Shown here piece after piece: positions 1 to 5,056 of a stretch of 6,554 nucleotides of DNA (position 1 is the stretch's first letter; the number at the start of each line of letters is the position of its first letter). Source of the stretch: CAYNLX01 sp964441535 (GTDB lineage: Bacteria > Bacillota_I > Bacilli_A > RF39 > UBA660); the NCBI GenBank assembly GCA_964441535.1, contig CAYTXQ010000045.1, positions 1-6,554 of the forward strand. Direction: 5' to 3'. The position numbers and the translations under genes are program-made. The notes below the pieces were generated by a model. That model was not told the origin of the DNA. It did not search any database and saw nothing but the letters and a program-made list of their open reading frames with translations.

Positions 1-702
1 TATTATATTGTTATCTATAAAAGATGTATTTATATAAAAATATTTTATTTTATCACTATTCAAATAATCTATTAATTCCATAGCATTATATATATTTTTA
101 TTAAATATTACTGTACCTTTCTCTTCTTCTAAAACAATAAAATCATTATTATTAGATTTAATATCTAATATTTTATCATCTTCTAAATTATAAAATTTAT
201 TATAAATGGATATTAAAGTTCTTCTAGAATACATAGCCATATTAAGTCCATATACTTGAACTACAGCCATTCCATTTATATTATCAATAATATCTTTTAT
301 TTCATCTTTAGTAATCTCATTACTTAAAACTACTCTATCTATTCCTTCTTTTAACCAGTAATTTATTGATAAAGTATTAGTATTAAAATGACTATTTAAA
401 TATATTAATTCTAAATTTCTATTTTTAAATATATTAAATACTGCTAAATCATCAAATATTATTCCTTTTACATGTTTAAAATCATCTATTTTTTTTAAAG
501 AATCTACATCATTACAATCTAATACTCTATTAAATATTATATATGAATTATCTAATTTCAAATCATCTACTTCATCTATAGTAAAATATTTATCAAAACC
601 AATGGAATATTCTCCAATAGGAAAAACAAAGGCATTTATGCCTATGTTTTTATAATAATCTATCTCTTCTATATTTTTAATTGTTATTAATATCTTATTC
701 AT
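1..702 (-). CDS. U32 family (TrhP1/YrrN-like) protein, 3' end beyond window
   Basis: An uninterrupted 234-codon frame runs from the ATG at 702 off the left edge, so no stop is seen. I assign it to the U32 'peptidase' family from its position directly after the yrrM-type methyltransferase, as in B. subtilis yrrM-yrrN, and from family-like segments: LKEGIDRVVLSNEIT (residues 117-131), the strand-and-loop region QVYGLNMAMYSRRTL (149-163) that aligns with the family's 'hGxlcxxySgrc' stretch, and FIVLEEEKGTVIFN (188-201). In B. subtilis the YrrN/YrrO (TrhP1/TrhP2) pair is needed for hydroxylation of tRNA U34 to ho5U; that role is inferred here. The cysteines usual in the 'lcxxySgrc' stretch are absent (positions read Met and Thr). 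The ATG is the first possible start, since an in-frame stop lies at 720-718. It overlaps the upstream gene by 8 bp and has no Shine-Dalgarno, suggesting coupled translation. Family call fairly sure, exact role less so. Confidence 0.72.
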   Translation of the reverse strand, partial: MNKILITIKNIEEIDYYKNIGINAFVFPIGEYSIGFDKYFTIDEVDDLKLDNSYIIFNRVLDCNDVDSLKKIDDFKHVKGIIFDDLAVFNIFKNRNLELIYLNSHFNTNTLSINYWLKEGIDRVVLSNEITKDEIKDIIDNINGMAVVQVYGLNMAMYSRRTLISIYNKFYNLEDDKILDIKSNNNDFIVLEEEKGTVIFNKNIYNAMELIDYLNSDKIKYFYINTSFIDNNII

Positions 703-1285
703 TTTTATTTTTAAAGCTTACAGCTAAGCCATCTCCAATATCATAAAATTTAGTAGTATATTCCTTATTATTCTTTAAGAATTCTATATAATCTCTAATC
801 TTTTCTACTAAAGAATTTAAGTTTTTACTTTCTATTTCTTTCTTGGAATTCACATATCCATGAAAATTAATATTATCAGTAATAATTACTCCTTTATCAC
901 TTAGAAAATAACTGAATTTTTCAAAGAATTTAGTATTTTGTCCCTTGGCAGCATCAATAAATATTAAATCATAATTTCCACTTAGATTTAAATCTAATGC
1001 ATCTTGAAATACTACATCAATATTTTTTTCTAATCCACATTTTTTAACATTTTTTAGACATTCCAAATATCTAGTTTGATCTTTTTCTATAGTAGTTATT
1101 TTAATATCTGGTGCTACTGAAGCCATTAATATACTTGAATATCCAATAGCAGATCCAATCTCTAATATGTTCTTTACATTATTTAATTTAATATATTTCA
1201 TTATAAAAGTAATTGAATCTTTTTCTATAATTGGTATATTATTCTCTCTAGCATATGCTTCCATATCTAAAATTGTTTGTTTCAT
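695..1285 (-). CDS. trmR: SAM-dependent O-methyltransferase, TrmR/YrrM type
   Basis: This is a 196-residue class I methyltransferase of the O-methyltransferase 3 family (catechol/caffeoyl-CoA OMT-like). Visible motifs are the SAM-binding motif I LEIGSAIGYSS (41-51), the acidic end of strand 2 in TIEKD (Glu67), FIDAAKG (109-115) and IITDNINFHG (134-143). Asp111, Asp137 and Asn138 are the expected divalent-metal ligands. In B. subtilis the orthologue by position, YrrM/TrmR, methylates 5-hydroxyuridine to 5-methoxyuridine at tRNA position 34. The U32 gene next door is a candidate for making the ho5U substrate, which supports the same role here; the substrate itself is inferred. The ATG follows AGGA at 1298-1295 with a 9-nt spacer, inside the end of mltG, and an in-frame TAA sits immediately before it. 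The start is therefore fixed, and the protein lacks roughly 15 N-terminal residues that I recall in Bacillus homologues. Confidence 0.85.
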   Translation of the reverse strand: MKQTILDMEAYARENNIPIIEKDSITFIMKYIKLNNVKNILEIGSAIGYSSILMASVAPDIKITTIEKDQTRYLECLKNVKKCGLEKNIDVVFQDALDLNLSGNYDLIFIDAAKGQNTKFFEKFSYFLSDKGVIITDNINFHGYVNSKKEIESKNLNSLVEKIRDYIEFLKNNKEYTTKFYDIGDGLAVSFKNKNE

Positions 1286-1291
1286 TTATAA

Positions 1292-2353
1292 TCATCCTAC
1301 TTCTTTAATTATTTTTTCTTGTTCACTTAATGTTCTACTAAAATAAACTTTTCCTGTTTTTATATCTGCATAAAAATATAAATAATCAGTGCTAGCTGGA
1401 TTTAAAGCAGATTTAATAGACATTAAGGATGGATTACATACAGGACCTATTGGAAGTTTACCTGCCATATTGGGTCCCCTTGTATTATATGCATTTTCTG
1501 TATTAAAGTTAGAAACGTACAATGTTTCATTCATTTCTTTTTTAACTGCATAATATGTAGTAACATCCATTCCTAAAGCCATATTTAATCTTAATCTTTT
1601 ATATATAACTTGAGATATTATCTTTCTATCACTTTCTGTAACTCCCTCTAATTCTATAATAGAAGACATTGATAATATCTGATGAACAGAATATCCACTA
1701 TTTTGAATTTCAGTTTTTACAGTCTCTAATTTAGAACCAGTATTATCTAACATTGTCTTAATCATATCTTTTACTGTTGAAGACTCATCAAATCTGTAAG
1801 TATCTGGAAATAAATAACCTTCTAAAGAATAATAAATATTTCCATTAAATACTTCATCAGTTAAAAACCAGTACTTAGTCATTAATTCTCTAATATATGC
1901 TTCATCATTAACTGTATTAATAAATTCTTCTTTAGTTATATTAAAATTCTTATCAATAATTTTTGCGATATATGTAATTCTTTTTCCTTCTGGAATAGTT
2001 ACTTTTATACCTAAATTATCAATATTATTTTTAGAATTACTAATATATTTAAAGATATCTTTTAAAGACATATTTCTTCTTAACTGATATGTTCCAGCCT
2101 TAAATATATATTTATTATTAAACTTAAAGTATATTTTACCTACTAATTCATTTCTAATTAAATCTCTATCTTTTAAATTTTCTATTATAGTACTACTACT
2201 TAATCCACTTTTAACTTCAAACAATATATTTTTATTACTTTTAGATAATGGAGATAAATTAAACAATAAGAAACTCAGAAATAATATAATAAAAGACAAA
2301 AAAGATATAATTAGACATATAATAAGTCTTTTTATATTTTTCTTTTTATTCAT
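1292..2353 (-). CDS. mltG: Endolytic murein transglycosylase MltG (YceG-like)
   Basis: This 353-residue membrane protein belongs to the MltG/YceG family, which cleaves nascent peptidoglycan strands at the outer face of the membrane and so sets glycan chain length. A short basic N-terminus (MNKKKNIKR) precedes one hydrophobic segment at about residues 10-32, giving a type II single-pass topology with the rest outside. A small LysM-like region covers about 43-105. The YceG domain follows, with TIPEGKRI (119-126), LEGYLFPDTY (178-187), the catalytic block SSIIELEG (230-237) and GKLPIGPVCNPS (298-309). Glu234 aligns with the catalytic Glu218 of the E. coli enzyme. Length is normal for Firmicutes. 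The ATG lies 2 bp after the upstream stop, with a weak GAAGAG-type ribosome site at 2364-2359; the stop is TGA. Presence of this gene implies a walled cell. Identification is secure. Confidence 0.93.
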   Translation of the reverse strand: MNKKKNIKRLIICLIISFLSFIILFLSFLLFNLSPLSKSNKNILFEVKSGLSSSTIIENLKDRDLIRNELVGKIYFKFNNKYIFKAGTYQLRRNMSLKDIFKYISNSKNNIDNLGIKVTIPEGKRITYIAKIIDKNFNITKEEFINTVNDEAYIRELMTKYWFLTDEVFNGNIYYSLEGYLFPDTYRFDESSTVKDMIKTMLDNTGSKLETVKTEIQNSGYSVHQILSMSSIIELEGVTESDRKIISQVIYKRLRLNMALGMDVTTYYAVKKEMNETLYVSNFNTENAYNTRGPNMAGKLPIGPVCNPSLMSIKSALNPASTDYLYFYADIKTGKVYFSRTLSEQEKIIKEVG

Positions 2354-2355
2354 AA

Positions 2356-2664
2356 TTACTCTTCACTATCAGTTTTTGATTCTTTAATTTTTTCTTCCAT
2401 TTTTTTATCTATAGATTCAAATAATTTTTCTAATAATTGCCATTCTTTTTCTGTTTCTACAGGTTGTAGTAAACTATCTTTTCCAGTTGGGTCATATATA
2501 GAAGCATAACATTTAATATCTCCTGATTCTTCATCTGTAGAATTATCTGTATATACAATATAACTTTTACCTGTTTCTTTTAAATCACAAGTAAATAATA
2601 TATCGCATTCTATTTCTTTCCCTTCTTCATTCTTAATAGTAAATTTCCCCTTATTTTCTTCCAT
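2356..2664 (-). CDS. DUF1292 family protein (YrzB-like)
   Basis: A small acidic soluble protein of 102 residues (105 if the Met codon at 2673 is used). It matches the DUF1292/YrzB family by its N-terminal pattern (F-T-I-K-N-E-E-G-K then a CDILFTC strand), the middle SYIVYTDN strand, CYASIYDP, the family-typical LQPVETEKEWQLLEKLFES, and a charged Lys/Glu-rich tail. Its place between ruvX and mltG is the conserved Firmicutes position. No biochemical function is established for the family. Start choice: the AAAGGA at 2680-2675 is 10 nt from the ATG at 2664 but only 1 nt from the ATG at 2673, and the shorter form begins Met-Glu like YrzB, so I prefer 2664. The longer form would overlap ruvX by 8 bp. 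No membrane segment or signal is visible. Family assignment is firm; start is moderately sure. Confidence 0.85.
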   Translation of the reverse strand: MEENKGKFTIKNEEGKEIECDILFTCDLKETGKSYIVYTDNSTDEESGDIKCYASIYDPTGKDSLLQPVETEKEWQLLEKLFESIDKKMEEKIKESKTDSEE

Positions 2665-2665
2665 A

Positions 2666-3088
2666 TTATTCATTTCCTTTCTTTCTTAGATAAGTATCTA
2701 ATATAACCATGGCTGCTACACCATCAATTATCTTTTTTCGTTTTTTTCTTCTCATGTCATTACTGATAAGTATATTTTCTGCTTCTACAGTAGATAAACG
2801 TTCATCTATTAAAACAACATTTATATTTAAATTTTCTTCTAATAAAGATTTAAATTTTTCTACTCTTTCAGCAGCTTCTCCTAATGAATTATTCATATTT
2901 TTAGGATATCCTAATACTAAAGTACTAATTTCATATTTTTCAATTATTTTTCTTAATTCATTAATTAAAAACAAATAATCTCCATTACTATATCTTAATA
3001 CTTTTAAAGAAGATGACATAATATTAGTTTTATCACTAATAGCAATACCTAAAGTTTTAGTTCCTAAATCTAATCCTAAATATCTCAT
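2666..3088 (-). CDS. ruvX: RuvX/YqgF family nuclease, pre-16S rRNA processing
   Basis: This 140-residue protein is a full-length YqgF/RuvX RNase H-like domain. In E. coli YqgF is required for maturation of the 16S rRNA 5' end; a Holliday-junction resolvase activity has also been proposed for the family. Conserved acidic residues are visible: Asp7 in GLDLGTKTLGIAISD (5-19), Asp95/Glu96 in LIDERLST (93-100) and Asp122 in DGVAAMVILDTYL (122-134). The LVLGYPKNMNNSLGEAAERV stretch (57-76) is also typical. The ATG overlaps the ireB stop in an ATGA arrangement and has a good GGAG at 3097-3094, 5 nt upstream, inside the ireB coding sequence. The next gene starts one base after its TAA. Translation of the run is therefore probably coupled. 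The plus-strand frame over 2709-2978 is a shadow of this gene. Confidence 0.93.
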   Translation of the reverse strand: MRYLGLDLGTKTLGIAISDKTNIMSSSLKVLRYSNGDYLFLINELRKIIEKYEISTLVLGYPKNMNNSLGEAAERVEKFKSLLEENLNINVVLIDERLSTVEAENILISNDMRRKKRKKIIDGVAAMVILDTYLRKKGNE

Positions 3089-3225
3089 TTGTTCTCCATA
3101 TAATATTCAAGTAATATTTCAACTATTTCAGAACGATCTAATTTAGTTAATTTATTTCTTGCTTCTTTATGAGAAGAAATATATCCAGGATCACCACTTA
3201 TTAAATAACCAACTATCTGATTAAT
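3085..3225 (-). CDS. ireB: IreB family regulatory protein (DUF965/YrzL), 5' part lost in gap
   Basis: The frame enters from the run of N and gives 46 residues before a TGA that overlaps the ruvX start (ATGA). The visible part begins INQIVGYLISGDPGYISSH and continues KEARNKLTKLDRSEIVEILL, the highly conserved C-terminal half of the IreB/DUF965 family, whose members are about 85-90 residues. Roughly 40 N-terminal residues and the start codon must lie in the gap. In Enterococcus faecalis IreB is a small cytosolic protein phosphorylated by the PASTA kinase IreK and is a negative regulator of cephalosporin resistance; the phosphorylated threonines are in the N-terminus, so cannot be examined here. 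Its place directly before ruvX is the conserved Firmicutes order. Family identity is clear although the gene is incomplete through assembly, not mutation. Confidence 0.88.
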   Translation of the reverse strand: MNQIVGYLISGDPGYISSHKEARNKLTKLDRSEIVEILLEYYMENK

Positions 3226-3325
3226 NNNNNNNNNNNNNNNNNNNNNNNNNNNNNNNNNNNNNNNNNNNNNNNNNNNNNNNNNNNNNNNNNNNNNNNNNNN
3301 NNNNNNNNNNNNNNNNNNNNNNNNN
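3226..3325. other. Assembly gap (100 N) between helicase and ireB
   Basis: Exactly 100 undetermined bases, the conventional placeholder for a scaffold gap of unknown size. It replaces the first ~40 codons of ireB (about 120 bp needed, already more than 100), the ireB ribosome site, any promoter of the downstream gene run and any terminator of the helicase gene. The true gap is therefore probably longer than drawn. The 25 bases between the gap and the helicase stop (3326-3350) are pure AT-rich sequence with no recognisable signal. Confidence 0.97.
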
Positions 3326-3350
3326 TAAAATATTTTAAATCTTATTAATT

Positions 3351-4934
3351 TTAATTTTTAGCTTTTTCTATTTTTATAGTACGATTTTTATACTTCATAT
3401 TATTACATGTATCAATTACTTTTTGATAATATTTATTATTAATATTCATAAAAGTGAATTTAGTCATAATTTCAACATTTGTACATGTATTTTGTGGTAT
3501 TGAAGCTTTCTTTTCAATAAAAGAAAGTAATTCTCTTTTTTCTATTTTATCAATTTTTCCAATTGTCATAAAAACTCTTACTGAATCTTTATCATTTCTA
3601 CTATATTTTCTTTCATTTTTACCTTTAACTGTTATATCTACATCAAAAGATGAACCTAAATTATCTAATAATTGTCTTTCTAATAATTGTTCAAGTAAAT
3701 TCTTAATTTGATCTTCATTTAAATTATTAACATAATTATTAAACATATTTGATTTTAAAGACTTATCCAATAATAAGTTATTACTATTTATTACTTCATT
3801 AACTCTATTACTTAATATTTCTTCTTTTTTAGGTAATTCACATTTATTTATTTTAGTTTTAATATGTCTTTCAATAGAAAAAATAATACTTTCTTCTTTT
3901 TCTTTAACAAAAGTAATAGCTACTCCTGATTTATTAACTCTTCCAGTTCTTCCAATACGATGTATATATGCTTCATTACTTTCGGGTATATTATAATTAA
4001 TAACTAAATCTACATCTTCAACGTGAATACCTCTAGCAGCAACATCCGTTGCTATTAAATAATTAAAAACACCTGATTTAAAGCGATCTAATGTAGCAAT
4101 TCTTTGACTTTGAGTAATATCTCCGTGAATAATATCTACACTATATTTTTTACTAGTTAATTTTTCTAAAGTTTCATCAGCATTTCTTTTAGTACGACAA
4201 AAAATAATGGCTCTATTAGGATTATAATAATCTATTACTCTACATATTGATTCTAATCTTGTTCTATCATTAACCACATAATAATTTTGAATAATATTAT
4301 CAGCTGTTTCAGTTTCTGATTTAACAGTAATAGTTTTATAATCATTATTCATATATTTCTTTGCCATTTGTAAAATAGATTTTGGCATTGTAGCAGAAAA
4401 TAATAAAACTTGTTTAGATTTATTTACTTTTTCAAATATAAATTCTAATTCTTCTTGAAAACCCATGCTTAACATTTCATCAGCTTCATCTAAAACAAAA
4501 AAACTTATATTATCTAATTTTAAAACTCTTCTTGTAATTAAATCTTTTACTCTTCCAGGTGTTCCTATTACAATTTCTGAACCTTTTTTTAGTTTATTTA
4601 TTTGATCTGTTATACTACTACTTCCATATACACATGTAGTTTTAATATTAGTGTATTGTGATAAATCTTCAATATCTCTACTAATTTGAATTGCTAATTC
4701 TCTAGTAGGTGCTAATATAAGAGTTTGTATTCCTAAGCTTATTTTTATTTTAGTTAATATTGGTGCTGCAAATGCTAATGTTTTTCCAGTACCTGTCTGA
4801 CTTTGCCCTAATACATCATTACCTTCTAATATAATAGGAATAATCTCTTCTTGTATTTTAGTTGGTATAGTATATCCATTTTTTTCTATAACCTTTAATA
4901 TTTCTTCTTTTAAGTTTAAATCTTTAAATTTCAT
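3351..4934 (-). CDS. DEAD-box ATP-dependent RNA helicase, DeaD/CsdA-like
   Basis: A 527-residue DEAD-box helicase with a C-terminal RNA-binding domain. All core motifs are present: Q motif with Gln28, Walker A SQTGTGKT (45-52), PTREL (76-80), TPGR (125-128), DEAD (149-152), SAT (180-182), IIFCRT (243-248), ATDVAARGI (295-303) and HRIGRTGR (325-332). The usual GG motif reads YGSSS (103-107). A linker of about 100 residues follows, then a DbpA/CsdA-type RRM-like domain at about 452-525, beginning VRVFMTIGKIDKI and ending in the basic KNRTIKIEKA. Such proteins unwind short RNA duplexes in ribosome assembly, cold adaptation or mRNA turnover. The C-terminal domain supports the DeaD/CsdA/DbpA/YxiN group rather than the tail-less helicases; whether it is specific for 23S hairpin 92 (as DbpA and YxiN are) cannot be told. 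It appears to have its own promoter and a strong ribosome site. The plus-strand frame over 3454-3711 is its shadow. Confidence 0.93.
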   Translation of the reverse strand: MKFKDLNLKEEILKVIEKNGYTIPTKIQEEIIPIILEGNDVLGQSQTGTGKTLAFAAPILTKIKISLGIQTLILAPTRELAIQISRDIEDLSQYTNIKTTCVYGSSSITDQINKLKKGSEIVIGTPGRVKDLITRRVLKLDNISFFVLDEADEMLSMGFQEELEFIFEKVNKSKQVLLFSATMPKSILQMAKKYMNNDYKTITVKSETETADNIIQNYYVVNDRTRLESICRVIDYYNPNRAIIFCRTKRNADETLEKLTSKKYSVDIIHGDITQSQRIATLDRFKSGVFNYLIATDVAARGIHVEDVDLVINYNIPESNEAYIHRIGRTGRVNKSGVAITFVKEKEESIIFSIERHIKTKINKCELPKKEEILSNRVNEVINSNNLLLDKSLKSNMFNNYVNNLNEDQIKNLLEQLLERQLLDNLGSSFDVDITVKGKNERKYSRNDKDSVRVFMTIGKIDKIEKRELLSFIEKKASIPQNTCTNVEIMTKFTFMNINNKYYQKVIDTCNNMKYKNRTIKIEKAKN

Positions 4935-4939
4935 TTTAT

Positions 4940-4947
4940 CTCCCTTT
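4940..4947 (-). promoter_or_regulatory. Ribosome binding site of the helicase gene
   Basis: On the minus strand AAAGGGAG stands 5 nt (ATAAA) before the ATG at 4934. It is the strongest Shine-Dalgarno in the window and fixes the helicase start. Confidence 0.8.
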
Positions 4948-4963
4948 TTTTAACAACTTAAAG

Positions 4964-4972
4964 AGTATAGCA
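4964..4972 (-). promoter_or_regulatory. Extended -10 promoter for the helicase gene
   Basis: The minus strand reads TGCTATACT, an extended -10 element (TGN followed by TATACT, one mismatch from TATAAT). No convincing -35 is seen at 16-18 bp spacing, which extended -10 promoters can tolerate. The preceding 45 bases (about 4975-5020) are A/T tracts that could act as an UP-like element. Transcription would start near 4957, giving a leader of about 22 nt, with no room for a long cold-shock type leader or riboswitch. This is a sequence-pattern prediction only. Confidence 0.5.
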
Positions 4973-5030
4973 CACTTTTTTAATAATAGATAGTTTTTTT
5001 AAAATAAAATAAATTTTAATTCAACTATAA

Positions 5031-5056
5031 AAGATGTCTTTATAATAAGACACCTT
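5031..5056 (-). terminator. Hairpin over the alaS stop codon, probable weak terminator
   Basis: On the minus strand AAGGTGTCTT (5056-5047) pairs with AAGACATCTT (5040-5031) as a 10-bp stem with one G-U pair around a 6-nt loop (ATTATA), followed by TTATAG. The alaS TAA (5042-5040) falls at the loop/stem edge. The stem has only four G-C pairs and the T tract is short and broken, so termination may be partial. Its position between alaS and a promoter for the helicase supports a real transcript end. Confidence 0.5.

Noticed and set aside
15..27. 13-base string CTATAAAAGATGT shared with 5025-5037
   Set aside because: One copy is inside the U32 coding frame and the other in the alaS downstream hairpin; there are only two copies, in very AT-rich DNA, with no flanking similarity. 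Best explained by chance.
2709..2978. Plus-strand 89-codon open frame
   Set aside because: It lies wholly inside ruvX on the opposite strand; the translation is low-complexity Phe/Ser/Ile-rich, as expected for the complement of AT-rich coding DNA, and the opposing ruvX has all family motifs.
3331..3340. AT-only palindrome-like stretch after the helicase stop as a terminator
   Set aside because: It has no G-C pairs in any stem and no clear T tract, and is cut by the N run; not enough to call.
3454..3711. Plus-strand 85-codon open frame
   Set aside because: It is antisense to the helicase RNA-binding domain and linker, has a hydrophobic low-complexity translation and no ribosome site or homology that I recognise.
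4973..5030. Riboswitch, small RNA or T-box in the alaS-helicase gap
   Set aside because: The interval is about 100 bp of A/T tracts without structured GC-containing helices other than the terminator hairpin; an alaS T-box would be upstream of alaS, outside the window.
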